64,000 bases of DNA from Pseudomonadota bacterium (GTDB taxonomy: Bacteria; Pseudomonadota; Gammaproteobacteria; Steroidobacterales; Steroidobacteraceae), in the NCBI GenBank assembly GCA_021843755.1, contig JAKBWB010000063.1, forward strand, positions 24,704 to 88,703, given 5' to 3'. A program made the position numbers and the translations under genes. The notes below the pieces were generated by a model. It saw nothing but the letters and a program-made list of their open reading frames with translations, searched no databases and was not told where the DNA came from. Positions 42,745-52,314 of this stretch are shown one piece after another. Within the stretch, counting starts at the first letter, position 1. Each line of letters starts with the position of its first letter.

Positions 42745-43209
42745 ATGAGAATCCTCCAGTCGACCACCATCGCACTCGCGCTCGCCGCGCTCGGCGGCTG
42801 CGCGAGCGGTCCCCCGCGGAACACAACGGTCGCTCTGACACGCGCACAGACTCTCGTTGCGGCAGCGGAGCAAAGTGGAGCCCAGCAATATGCCGCCACC
42901 GACCTGCAGTCGGCCCGCGACAAGGCTCACGAGGCGAGGCAGCTCGCGAGTAAAGATCCAAAGCGCGCGGATCGACTGGCCAACGAAGCGGCCGTCGATG
43001 CCCAGCTCGCGAGCGCCCGCGCCCAGGATGCGCAGGCGCGTCACGCCCTCACCGACATGCGCCGAACCCTTCGGACGTTGCGCAGGGAAGAGAACCACAA
43101 CACCGGCGCGTCACCCTCCGGGATGAATCCAGGCGGACCACAGTCCTCCACCGTCCAGCCGCAACAAAACCCGACCCTCGCGCCGCTCAACTCGATTCCT
43201 CTCCGGTAA
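42745..43209 (+). CDS. DUF4398 lipoprotein
   Basis: A 154-residue lipoprotein. The signal ends in a lipobox LGGC (Cys21), followed by ASGPP. The mature part is a DUF4398 helical domain (QQYAATDLQSARDKAHEARQLA, then RADRLANEAAVDAQLASARAQ) and a Pro/Gln-rich tail. It lies 14 bp before an OmpA-family lipoprotein that has a similar helical N-terminus; the two are a common pair in proteobacterial envelopes. Exact function unknown. Confidence 0.85.
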   Translation: MRILQSTTIALALAALGGCASGPPRNTTVALTRAQTLVAAAEQSGAQQYAATDLQSARDKAHEARQLASKDPKRADRLANEAAVDAQLASARAQDAQARHALTDMRRTLRTLRREENHNTGASPSGMNPGGPQSSTVQPQQNPTLAPLNSIPLR

Positions 43210-43223
43210 GGAGCTTCCACACT

Positions 43224-44147
43224 ATGAAGACGCTACGACGAACTCGGTTGACGATCCGGCTTTCGGCCCTCGCCGCGGCTACGGGCGCGACCCTCCTCAC
43301 CGCGTGCGCCACGAGACCCCCCGTGCGAAATGAGCAGTTGGCCCAGGCACGGGATGCAGTCCATGGCCTCGAGCAAGACCCGGACGCGCAGCGCGTTGCC
43401 GCGGATCAGTTACGCGATGCGCGCCACGACTTGCAGCGCGCCAATGCGGCGTCTGCCCAGCACCGAACGCCTGCAGAAGTGACCTATCTGGCTTATCTGG
43501 CCGACCGCGAAGCCGAGGCCGGCAAGGCGTACACGGACGCATTCCGCACCCGCCAAGCGCTTGCGAAAGGCAATGAGGAGCGCAGGCGAATTCTGCTCGA
43601 TGCCCGCAATCGAGAAATCCAGCAGGCGCGCATAGCGACCCAGACTGCGCGCGTAGCAGCCCGGACCGCCCATAAACGCATGCTGACCACGCAAAACCAG
43701 TTGCAGCAAGAGCGGCGGCAGCTCTCCGCGTTAAAGGCCCGTGAGACCGCGCGCGGCCTTCAGCTCACTTTGGCGAGCAATCTGCTGTTCAATAACGCCT
43801 CGGCGACACTGCAGCCCGGCGCGACACTACAGCTCGGCCAACTGGTCGATTTCATGCGTCGCAACCCCAAGGCGCGGATCATCGTTGAAGGATACACCGA
43901 CAGCGTAGGTCCGGCCGCCTACAACCAGCAACTCTCGCAGGCGCGCGCCCAGGCAGTGGCCGGTGCGATCGAGGCCGGAGGGATCTCCGCGGGTCGCATT
44001 CAGGCGATCGGTCGCGGCGAGAGCTTCCCGGTCGCGAGCAACGCGACGGCTGCGGGACGGCAGCAGAACCGCCGTGTAGACATCATTCTCTCCGACATGG
44101 CCGGACGTTTCGCCCAGGCGGCGACTGAAAGACGGCCAATGCCATAA
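43224..44147 (+). CDS. DUF4398 plus OmpA-domain lipoprotein
   Basis: A 307-residue lipoprotein with a lipobox ending LLTAC (Cys28). Residues ~35-190 form a DUF4398-like helical and coiled-coil region; residues ~195-300 an OmpA C-terminal peptidoglycan-binding domain (LLFNNASATLQPGA, IIVEGYTDSVGP, LSQARAQAVAGAIEAGGI, GESFPVASNATAAGRQQNRRVDIIL). It anchors the outer membrane to peptidoglycan. It probably forms an operon with the preceding lipoprotein. The 202 bp downstream hold no gene. Confidence 0.9.
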   Translation: MKTLRRTRLTIRLSALAAATGATLLTACATRPPVRNEQLAQARDAVHGLEQDPDAQRVAADQLRDARHDLQRANAASAQHRTPAEVTYLAYLADREAEAGKAYTDAFRTRQALAKGNEERRRILLDARNREIQQARIATQTARVAARTAHKRMLTTQNQLQQERRQLSALKARETARGLQLTLASNLLFNNASATLQPGATLQLGQLVDFMRRNPKARIIVEGYTDSVGPAAYNQQLSQARAQAVAGAIEAGGISAGRIQAIGRGESFPVASNATAAGRQQNRRVDIILSDMAGRFAQAATERRPMP

Positions 44148-44349
44148 CGCCAACGCTGACAACCCGAAGCGCCGATTGGAACGACCAGTTGTCTCGAACA
44201 CGTGCCGATTCCGCAGCTCGCTCAGATCCTTGAACGAGAACACCGGTCGTAGGCGCGGATAATGACCAGCACCAGTTCATTGCGACCTACATTCCGCGCA
44301 TCTCCGACGGCATTTCCGACCAATTTCCCGGCGGCCGTTCTGAGCCGGC

Positions 44350-44703
44350 TTACCGCTGGCGGTCGACCTCCGCGTCGATCAGACGCTCGGTTGCAGCCTC
44401 CCAGGAGCGCAGGAGCTTCTTGAGCCGGCGGTAGTTGACGATCGCCCGGCGCAGCAAGCCGGCCTGCTCGGGGGATACGAGCCGGTGGACAAGCTTGCCC
44501 GCCTTCATGTGTCCCCAGTCGTAGTACGGACCGTGCCGCGCGGCAGGATCCTGCGCACAGCGGCAGCCCGGTTTTCCGCAGGTCTTCATCCGCTCCAGTG
44601 GCGTTCCGGAACACACGTAGTCGATCTCTGCCAGCTCGGTGCGCAGCGCCTCGATGCGCCTGCGCGAGCGCTCAGCGGCTTGTTCCTGATGACGTTTCGG
44701 CAC
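44350..44703 (-). CDS. DUF6788-type protein linked to an IS1634 element
   Basis: A 117-residue protein with a Cys cluster (RMKTCGKPGCRCAQDP) and the GPYYDWGHMKAGKLVHRLV block. This is the pattern of the small proteins that accompany IS1634-like transposase genes and are annotated DUF6788. It is transcribed away from the transposase remnant at 44915. Function unknown, probably part of the same mobile element. Confidence 0.75.
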   Translation of the reverse strand: MPKRHQEQAAERSRRRIEALRTELAEIDYVCSGTPLERMKTCGKPGCRCAQDPAARHGPYYDWGHMKAGKLVHRLVSPEQAGLLRRAIVNYRRLKKLLRSWEAATERLIDAEVDRQR

Positions 44704-44914
44704 GAGAGTGGACTTGACAATATATGAACCTTGCGCGAATGATCGCGCAAGAGCAATGCAGTTGTCACTACGACCTCAACCGTCTCAACTCGCAAGCCGC
44801 TCGATCTCGCGGCACGATCTCCTTCTCCCGCATCACACGCTTACCGCTGCCTCTTGCGCATGCACGGGCGCGGCACTCGAGCATTCACGAGGCACTCCGT
44901 CGGAGAGATAGCGC

Positions 44915-46197
44915 ATGACCCCTACCGCCGAACCGCATCCCGAGGGACTTCAGCTCATCTCCAAGGCTGTAGCTGTAGGCCCCTGCCGCTGCTGAACCAC
45001 TTTCTCAGGCGGCTGGCCATCGAGCGCATCCTGTTCGAGCGCGTCCCCGCCGGCGACCGACGCCAGAAACTTGCCCCCGCGGTCGGGCTCGGCGTGCTGC
45101 TGCGCAACATCCTGCTTGCGCGCCGGCCGCTGTACGGCCTTGCCGAGTGGGCGAGCCGCTTCGAGCCGGCGCTCCTGGGGCTGCCCGCCGAGGCTCCTCA
45201 ATACTTCAACGACGACCGGGTCGGGCGGTGTCTCGATGCGCTGTTCCGCTCAAACCGCGCCACGTTGATGACGGAGATCGTGGTGCACGCCGTCGAGGAG
45301 TTCGATCTGGACTTGACCGAGATCCATAATGACTCCACGACGGTCACCTTCACCGGTCAGTACGTGGAGGCCAACGGCAAGCCCGCGCCGGGGCATCAGA
45401 CTCACCGTATAACGTACGGCGTGAATAAGGACTTTCGCCCTGATTTTAAGCAGTTGCTGTTCATCCTGACGACGACCGCTGACGGGGCCGTGCCGATCTT
45501 CTCGCACGTCGATCACGGGAACACGACCGACGATACGACGCACATCCGCACCTGGGAGAGCCTGCGCAAGCTCACCGGCACCGCCGACTTCCTGTACGTG
45601 GCAGATTGCAAACTCGCGTCGGCCCAAAACCTGTCCCATATCGCCACCCACGGCGGGCGCTTCGTGACGGTCATCCCGGACACCTGGCGCGAGCATGGGC
45701 AGTTCCACACCTGGTTGCGCAGCAACGCCGCCCCCTGGCTCGAGGTCCAGCGCCGGACCAACCCCAGGCGCAAGGACGGGCCACCGGATATCTATCGCGG
45801 CTACGAGCATCCGCTGCGCACGAGCCAAGGGTTCCGCGTCCTCTGGTACTTCAGCTCCCAGAAGGAGGCCCTCGACCGCGCCGCGCGCGAGCATCGCATC
45901 GCGGCCGCCCAGAAGATCCTCGAGGACAAGCAGGTCGAGCGCTTCATCCGCATCGAGGTGTCCCTCCTCGAGGAAACGAGCTTCTCCCAAGCCACCCACG
46001 GCCGTGCCGGTCCCCGCACCGCCTACATCCGCCACGCTCATCAGCGACCGGTACTGCACTGGCAGTCCGACGCCCAGGCGCTCCTCGATGAGGCGCGCAC
46101 AGATGGGGAGCGAGTCTCGGACTCCGGCTACTCCTCCCTGCCTCAGCGCTGCACGCGCAGGAGCTTTGCGAAACTCGGGCTTGTAATTTCGCCGTAG
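44915..46197 (+). pseudogene. IS1634-family transposase, frameshifted and truncated
   Basis: The ATG at 44915 opens MTPTAEPHPEGLQLISKAVAVGP and hits a stop after ~25 codons; the family continues in another frame as PLPLLNHFLRRLAIERILFERV, so an indel lies near 44980. From there the frame carries IS1634 blocks (LTEIHNDSTTVTFTGQY, ITYGVNKDFRPDFKQLLFILT, GRFVTVIPDTW). It ends abnormally (PQRCTRRSFAKLGLVISP) without the C-terminal catalytic part; the slipin-leader repeat begins about 18 bp later. Inactive. Confidence 0.75.
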
Positions 46198-46215
46198 ACC
46201 CGTATCCGAAAGCGC

Positions 46216-46326
46216 CGCGCCACCTCTGGGTGCTGGCGCACCGACACTCCGGACAACACCAAGTAGCCCAATAGCAATGTGGCGTCACACGCGGGTATTC
46301 TGAGCCGGTCCGATGACTCCCGTCAC
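46216..46326 (+). repeat. Direct repeat copy 2 upstream of a slipin fragment
   Basis: Second copy of the leader repeat at 42192-42295, with a small insertion in the middle (TAGCCCAATAGCAATG region). It ends at the start codon of the truncated slipin at 46313. The two copies flank the lipoprotein pair and the IS1634 remnant, suggesting duplication around an insertion. Confidence 0.65.
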
Positions 46327-46507
46327 GTCGTTCCTGGTGCTCGTCTGCATCGCCGTTGGGCTCGCCGTCTGGAACTTCGTTGACCTGTCAGCGTTAGTGT
46401 TTCTCGCCGCCGCGCGTCCGATAGCCCCGTCGCTCACAATGGCCGATGTCTGGCAGACGTTCGTGATTCTGAGGCTGGGACAACGTTTATGCCCGAGGAC
46501 TTCATGA
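46313..46507 (+). pseudogene. Truncated slipin (N-terminal part only)
   Basis: The frame reads MTPVTSFLVLVCIAVGLAV ... LTMADVWQTFVILRLGQ, aligned with the N-terminus of the intact slipin (MNPVTSFLVFLCIAAGAAT ... IKLADVWQKFVILRLGK). After RLGQ the frame shifts to RLCPRTS and stops, at the point where the acyltransferase gene ends on the opposite strand. Only the membrane segment remains. Confidence 0.7.
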
Positions 46508-49500
46508 ACTCGGTTTTTCGGCCAGCAATTGCGCGAGCGTCCGATAATCTATTTTCCCGCTACCCAGGAGTGGAATCTGCGCAATTTCCCGAACGATGCG
46601 GATATTGTGCAACCCTGACAGTCCGCCCTGTTGGATAGTCCTGTTCACTTGCGCCCGCTCCAATGGCCGACTCGTCCACAAGACCAGCTCCGGGTGGACA
46701 TCATTGGGCGTTGGCACTACGGCCAGGCACGGAACGGTGTCCTCGGGCAGCGCGTAGCGGCGTGACAACACCGCTTCGATTGCCGGCAAAGAGACCATTT
46801 CTCCACCAATTTTCGCAAACCGCGTGAGGCGGCCCATGAATGTCACTCGGTTCTGGGTGTCCGCCTTGACTAGATCGCCGGTGCGGTACCATGTTTCACC
46901 GTCGAACACTTCGAATGGCGATGGACCGGTGTCATGCAAGTAGCCGCCAAAAATGCTTGGACCTCGCACCAGGAGCATCCCGGTCCCACCAACCTCAACT
47001 CGCTGGTGACTATCGATATCCGCAATGGCCGTCACAACCGAGGGCATCGGTTTGCCAACGGTTCCGGGCTGAACGTCGTCTTCCCGCATCACGGCCAGGA
47101 TTGGCGAGCATTCCGTGATGCCGTATCCTTCCAAAATCACCGCCTGCGGACAACTTTTGCGCACGGCCTCATAAACTTCCGAAGGACACTTCTCGGCGCC
47201 GGTCACGCAGATACGCAGCGACCTTAAGTCATTCGGCCCGCTTGCACGCACGATATTCGCGATGAACGTCGGGGTGCTCGGCAGGAGGGTAGGGCGATAC
47301 TCGGCAATGATTTTGCTCAGTACCGCGACGGCGTTCGGATCCGGGTGATGTACCACTCTTATACCGGAAAGCAGCGGCAAGAGCATCGTACCGGTAAGGC
47401 CGAACGAATGGAATGGCGGCAAAATACCCAGAAGACTGTCGTTCTCGTAAAGAGTGAGACAGGAGAGAACGTCGCGAACATTGGCCAGCAGATTGGCGTG
47501 CGTAAGGGGAACTGCCTTCGGCAGCGCCTCCGAACCACTGGTGTACAGTACCACCGCGGTATCCACCGCTGTGACCGGCTGCAGGCTGCGCCACGAAAGG
47601 CGGGCGCGCAATGCCGCAAAGAGCTTTTCGTGCCAACCGATTTCGGCGGCCACCGTCTCGATCCGCACCAGGCGGTCTTCAACCGCCGTGAGATCGAGTC
47701 CCTGAGACGCAAGACGTCGCAGCAACACGTCCGCAGTCAGTACCTTCTGTATCCCGACTATATCCAGGCCCGCCTGGACGGCTCGCAAGCCCGTTGTCCA
47801 GTTGATCATGACCGGGATTTTGTCGGCAAAAAGCGTCGCGAAGAAAACCGTATCGGCAGCCACTGATGCGGGCAGCAGTATTCCGACATACGGCCCCGGA
47901 AGCGCAGCAATCTTGCCGCGCAAGGCAAAGATCGCAGCGATCATCTGACGGTAGGTGCGAATTCCCTGACGCATGTCCGCGACGATCACGCGACCCGGAG
48001 CTCGGCGGGCCCGAGCAAGAAATACCTCCTGAAGGGTGTTGCCGTCGGGGAGTTGCAGCCTTACCTTGTGCGGGGATGCCAGCCATGCACTCGGTGGCTT
48101 GGGAATATGCACGTCTATGGACTCGGGAGATAACTGCCCACAGGCCGCGCGGATGACATCCCCCACGGTGCGCAGCGCTTCGACGCCGGGAACCGCAACT
48201 GCGAACTCCTCCTCCAGCCAAAGGATCAACGCGACGGTCGCGAGACTGTCCATGCCCAAGTCCTGCGCCAAGCCCAGATCCTCTTTCAGGGATTGCACGC
48301 CCGTCTCCTGCTGAAGGTGCGCCACCACAATCTCTCGTGTCGCCGCTGGAGCGTCCGTCGATGAGTGCCTGCCAAGCGGCTTTAGCTCCGGAAGGTCCCG
48401 GCAGCCGCCTTTCTCCCACAGGCTGTACGGCAGATAGCGCGCCGGTGGAGCGGCATTGTTGTAGAACCTGTCGAGATAGGCATTGAACTCGAGGCGGTCT
48501 GCATGCCGCGGCAGATCGTCGGGCTCGCTGATCTCGACCCGTACGTCGCGCTTGGGCGCAAAGAACACGCCGCTGGCGAGATTTTTCAGCGCATGGCCCC
48601 AGAGCCCGTGCGTCAAGCTCGGCGGCTTTCCCGTCGCCCAACTGAAGCTGCTGCCCCAAAGTCCCGTGGTCCGTATCAGCACGACTCTGATTTCCGGCAA
48701 TTGCGCGACGATAAAATGCGCACCGCTGACGCCGCCGAGCACCTCGAGACGCTGTCGCATGAGCCTTCCGGCCGGGTAGAACAGCACGTTCTCGCCGTTC
48801 TTCAGCGCGTCGATACACTCCTGCAGCGACTGTTGCACCGCAGCGGCGTTATCGCCTTCGAACTGCGCAAGCGTCGGAATCTGCAGAACCCCGAATAGAT
48901 TAGCCGCCATGCGAACCATCGGCAAATCAATCCGCTCCGTTGCGGCCAAAGGCCGAACAGCGAACCACCCATGCAGCCAGGCGATGAGAATGACCGGGTC
49001 GATCAAGGCGGGATGATTCGGCAAGAACAGAATCCCGCGCGTCCCGCGCCGCCGTACGCGCGCCGCACCGTCGAGCGTCATGCGATACCGGAGGGCGAGG
49101 ATACGCCGCCCCAACAGGCAAAGCCCCTTCGCGAGCCAGGACGCCCGGCCTGGCTTGCGACGTGCGAACATCCCGGCGAGAAAGGCGGCGGCGGCCAATG
49201 TAACGAGTCCAAGGAATATAAAGGCGCTGGTGGGTTCCATACTTCCGGACATCGGAATGTACACCGCACTGCCGAGCAGTAGCCCCGCGGACCCCGCGAA
49301 CCCCGAGGCTGCAATCACCCGACCCCGTCGTTGCGGCGTTGGACGGGTCTGGAAAAAGCTCGAGAGCGGCACTAACATCATGCCGCCTGAGGCTCCAGCG
49401 CAGATGAGCATCGCAAGCAGATACCCGAGGCCGACGTCCGCTGGCAGCAGCGGGCTGATGCCGGACAGGAGCAGAGACAGGCCGAGCCCGGCGGCGGCTA

Positions 49501-50479
49501 TCGGCGTGCTCCACAAGCCGTCGTCGTCGCTGACGATGACTCTTTTGGCCGTCAACGCGCCCGCCACCACGCCCAGTAGTTCAGCGACAACAAGATAACT
49601 TGTGGTCGCATCATTCAAGCCGAATTCCACGATGCCCATGGCATTGATGAACAGCACCTGCAGGACGGCAACGAACCAGAAATAGGCGATCGCAAGCATA
49701 GCGCCAACCATCGGCCGATCGCCCCGAAGGCTCCACAAGTCCTTGAGCGAACTCAGCGGTCCTCCCCAGGGAAAGGGCTCCTTCGGATCACCCGCCGGGC
49801 GACTCGGTATCCCGAAGCTTACAGCGAGGCCGATGCACCCGATGAGCGCCATGGAACTTGCCACCAGCAGGCGGTTCGCGGGCAGGCCGTACAATGTTCC
49901 CTTAGTGTTGAGCGCGATGCCGGCGACGGTGATACCGAGTAGTATGCCGGCGGTGGTCGCTGATGTAAGGCGTGCGTTCGCATGGACCACGAAGCTTTCG
50001 GGGTAGATATCGGGTATTGAGCCGTTCAGTGCCGGACTGAAAATCGTGGCCTGAACCGCCATGAGAAAGATCACCGCGATGATGAGCGGCCAATCGAGGG
50101 TCAGTATCCCCACGCCACCGATGCAAAGGAACACGAGTTCCAAGACTTTCGCAACGATGACCACCCGGCGGCGAGGGTACCGGTCGGCCAACCAACCCGC
50201 TGGTGCCGCGAAGAGCAGAAACGGTATCGTGAAGACCATCGCAATGACACCCTGAAGGGCGCCATGGTGATGAGAAAGGGCGAGCAGGCTGACCGCCTGT
50301 TTATTTAAGTTATCGTTGAAATTGCCGAGCGTATAAGCGGCCACCAGGGCGATAAAGCTCAGCCGTCCGCGCCGAATGACCGCCGCGGCGCTTGACCCGG
50401 GTCGGGCACCGGGAGAGGCGTTGGCCGGATTATCGATCGGCATTGCAGGTATTAGAGCGGCCCGAATATCATGAGTCAC
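46502..50479 (-). CDS. Four-domain MFS / acyltransferase / ACP / acyl-ACP synthetase protein
   Basis: A 1325-residue fusion related to Aas-type 2-acylglycerophosphoethanolamine acyltransferase/acyl-ACP synthetase. Residues ~40-440 are a 12-helix MFS transporter (LplT-like; AAPAGWLADRYPRRR). Residues ~450-690 are a PlsC acyltransferase with H489-x4-D494 (NHPALID) and FYPAGR. Residues ~712-780 are an acyl-carrier domain with phosphopantetheine Ser745 (LGMDSLATV). Residues ~805-1325 are an AMP-forming ligase (LYTSGSEALPKAVPLTH; EGYGITECSP; YRTGDLV; final GSGKIDYRTL with the catalytic Lys). It could import lysolipids, activate a fatty acid on its own carrier and re-acylate. The GTG start at 50479 or ATG at 50443 is uncertain. 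Confidence 0.88.
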   Translation of the reverse strand: MTHDIRAALIPAMPIDNPANASPGARPGSSAAAVIRRGRLSFIALVAAYTLGNFNDNLNKQAVSLLALSHHHGALQGVIAMVFTIPFLLFAAPAGWLADRYPRRRVVIVAKVLELVFLCIGGVGILTLDWPLIIAVIFLMAVQATIFSPALNGSIPDIYPESFVVHANARLTSATTAGILLGITVAGIALNTKGTLYGLPANRLLVASSMALIGCIGLAVSFGIPSRPAGDPKEPFPWGGPLSSLKDLWSLRGDRPMVGAMLAIAYFWFVAVLQVLFINAMGIVEFGLNDATTSYLVVAELLGVVAGALTAKRVIVSDDDGLWSTPIAAAGLGLSLLLSGISPLLPADVGLGYLLAMLICAGASGGMMLVPLSSFFQTRPTPQRRGRVIAASGFAGSAGLLLGSAVYIPMSGSMEPTSAFIFLGLVTLAAAAFLAGMFARRKPGRASWLAKGLCLLGRRILALRYRMTLDGAARVRRRGTRGILFLPNHPALIDPVILIAWLHGWFAVRPLAATERIDLPMVRMAANLFGVLQIPTLAQFEGDNAAAVQQSLQECIDALKNGENVLFYPAGRLMRQRLEVLGGVSGAHFIVAQLPEIRVVLIRTTGLWGSSFSWATGKPPSLTHGLWGHALKNLASGVFFAPKRDVRVEISEPDDLPRHADRLEFNAYLDRFYNNAAPPARYLPYSLWEKGGCRDLPELKPLGRHSSTDAPAATREIVVAHLQQETGVQSLKEDLGLAQDLGMDSLATVALILWLEEEFAVAVPGVEALRTVGDVIRAACGQLSPESIDVHIPKPPSAWLASPHKVRLQLPDGNTLQEVFLARARRAPGRVIVADMRQGIRTYRQMIAAIFALRGKIAALPGPYVGILLPASVAADTVFFATLFADKIPVMINWTTGLRAVQAGLDIVGIQKVLTADVLLRRLASQGLDLTAVEDRLVRIETVAAEIGWHEKLFAALRARLSWRSLQPVTAVDTAVVLYTSGSEALPKAVPLTHANLLANVRDVLSCLTLYENDSLLGILPPFHSFGLTGTMLLPLLSGIRVVHHPDPNAVAVLSKIIAEYRPTLLPSTPTFIANIVRASGPNDLRSLRICVTGAEKCPSEVYEAVRKSCPQAVILEGYGITECSPILAVMREDDVQPGTVGKPMPSVVTAIADIDSHQRVEVGGTGMLLVRGPSIFGGYLHDTGPSPFEVFDGETWYRTGDLVKADTQNRVTFMGRLTRFAKIGGEMVSLPAIEAVLSRRYALPEDTVPCLAVVPTPNDVHPELVLWTSRPLERAQVNRTIQQGGLSGLHNIRIVREIAQIPLLGSGKIDYRTLAQLLAEKPSS

Positions 50480-50693
50480 CGCTCGCTGGTCGGGGGGGCG
50501 CAGCCGAGGATCTCACCGGCCGTGGGCCGGAAAATGGACGACGTTCCGGTGTGCGTTGATCCCGCTACGTCAGAAATGCCGCCCTTGAGCCGTGCGCAGA
50601 CGCGTCGACTTAACCGGACGAGAAGCCGCATGATCGGGTGGTCACGCTCGGGCACGTGCGCGGGTGAGCGAGGCGCCGCAGGGCGCACGACGA

Positions 50694-51602
50694 TCACGAG
50701 GTGCTAGGCGGCGGAACAGGCTGGTCATGCCGCGGCGCCAGTGGCTCGCCGTCTGGTTTGAGCGTTTGATTGACTGCCATTGCTAGAGCCATGAGCTTCG
50801 CTGAGGGATTCATGCTGTCGACCATCGAACTTGGCAACAGAATGGTCGCGCCTCGTTGCAGGGTGGTCTCGTAGATGATATTCATGGCGCGAAGCTGCAA
50901 CGCCATGGGATGCTCGGCATAAGTGTCCGCCGCAGCGACGAAACTGCCCGCGATCGCGGCTTCCGATGACCCGAGGATCACTCGCGCCTGTTTTTCGCGC
51001 TCGGCCATGGCTTGGTGGGCCATCGCGTCCTGCAGGGACGGGGGGATGATGACGTCGCGGATCTCGACAGAGCCGACGGATACCCCCCACGGAGCGGTCT
51101 TTAGGCCGATCGAGGCCTTCAGTTGGTCGTCCGCGTCCTTCCGATCGGACAGCAGCTTCGCGAGCATCGTCGCGCCGATCATCTCGCGAAGCGAGGTCTG
51201 GGCCACCCGATCCAGCGCCTGACGGTAATCGGTGATGGCGAGAGCCGCCTTTTGCGCATCCTCTACGTGCCAGAACACCACCGCATCTACGTTCACCGGC
51301 ACGGTGTCCTTGGTCAAAGTCTGCTCGGCATTGAAGGCGGTCGTCTGAATACGTGTGTCGATGATGGCCGTAACCGAATCGATGATGGGGATGATCGCGA
51401 AGAGCCCCGCTCCCCGGACACTCTGCAGTTTGCCGAGTCTCAGGATTACGAATTTCTGCCACACGTCGGCCAATTTGATCGACGCGGAGACCAGCAAGGC
51501 GACGGCGAAAAACACGAACGCGAGATAGACGTTGATGAAGTACCCGGTCGCGGCTCCCGCGGCGATGCAGAGAAAAACCAGGAAGGAGGTGACCGGATTC
51601 AT
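50694..51602 (-). CDS. Slipin (SPFH/band 7 membrane protein)
   Basis: A 302-residue intact slipin. An N-terminal hydrophobic hairpin (SFLVFLCIAAGAATGYFINVYLAFVFFAVALLV) is followed by the SPFH domain (KFVILRLGKLQSVRGAGLFAIIPIIDSV; TKDTVPVNVDAVVFWHV; QTSLREMIGATMLAKLLSDR) and the helical tail with MAEREKQARVILGSSEAAIAGS. Slipins scaffold membrane microdomains and often pair with NfeD proteases, absent here. It is co-oriented with the acyltransferase fusion, 215 bp upstream of it, suggesting joint work on membrane lipids. Confidence 0.9.
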   Translation of the reverse strand: MNPVTSFLVFLCIAAGAATGYFINVYLAFVFFAVALLVSASIKLADVWQKFVILRLGKLQSVRGAGLFAIIPIIDSVTAIIDTRIQTTAFNAEQTLTKDTVPVNVDAVVFWHVEDAQKAALAITDYRQALDRVAQTSLREMIGATMLAKLLSDRKDADDQLKASIGLKTAPWGVSVGSVEIRDVIIPPSLQDAMAHQAMAEREKQARVILGSSEAAIAGSFVAAADTYAEHPMALQLRAMNIIYETTLQRGATILLPSSMVDSMNPSAKLMALAMAVNQTLKPDGEPLAPRHDQPVPPPSTS

Positions 51603-52314
51603 GTGTCTTTCTCCGAGTGTGCACTCTGGAGAACCGGAGCGTACGCGGTACCGACACAACCCTCTGTGCGCTTGCGTACCCTCCCGCGCCGGGTGTGAAT
51701 TGGAACAGGCAGGCCCCAGTTTTGGCAATTCGGCGCAGCGGCGGTTGAGTCGTCGATGAACGACACTCGCGGTGGTATCGTCAGCTTTGCGTGAACCTGC
51801 GATAGCCGTATCTTGGCCGGCTCGATCCCGGGACTGCAGCACTCGTATTGCACAGCTGTGCGTGGGCCTGGGCGTGGGCAGGGTCGTTCTTTGCATGGGT
51901 GGGGAGGACTGTTGTGAGGCGCGGCACGCTTCGTTCCCGCTTCGGCTTCGCGCGACCAGGGGTTGGCGTAAAACGACAGGAATTGGTATTGAGCGTTGTG
52001 GCACTTTGGACGCCGCTCTTCTTCGTCACCCCCAAGCGCGGCCCCGCGAGCAGCCGAAGAAGTCCGCCGCGCGCGATCTGATCGTAGTTGATTCTGTTGA
52101 TCCACGCATGGCTCCGACAGATCACCTGCGGCGTACCCAGCGAGGTTTTCCCCGTAGTCCACGGGCCGAAGCCGCTTGTCGGCCCGGCGCATCCCTATTT
52201 GCCGGGCCAGACAAGCGGGCGAGCCCAGCGAGCGCCGGTGGACCCACGGGGAAAACCCATTTTTGGCCGAAATTTGAACAGGCCGGACTGCGGGGCACAG
52301 CTGTAATTCCCTGG
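51603..52314. other. Intergenic region between slipin and an insertion sequence
   Basis: 712 bp with no supported gene; apparent frames are Arg-rich shadows. It contains the upstream region of the slipin gene and, at 52144-52257, a long imperfect inverted repeat. The 3' end abuts the left terminal repeat of the insertion sequence. Confidence 0.4.
52144..52257. repeat. Long nested inverted repeat (hairpin or MITE-like)
   Basis: Outer arms GGTTTTCCCCGTAGTCCAC (52144-52162) and GTGGACCCACGGGGAAAACC (52238-52257) are reverse complements with small differences. Inner arms GCTTGTCGGCCCGGC and GCCGGGCCAGACAAGC also pair. The whole 114-bp unit can fold into one long stem. It could be a miniature element or an RNA structure; nothing coding is inside. 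Confidence 0.6.

Noticed and set aside
50476..50697. Minus-strand ORF of 73 codons between slipin and the acyltransferase fusion
   Set aside because: Composition is shadow-like, with no signal, helix pattern or ribosome-binding site; position between two genes alone is not enough.
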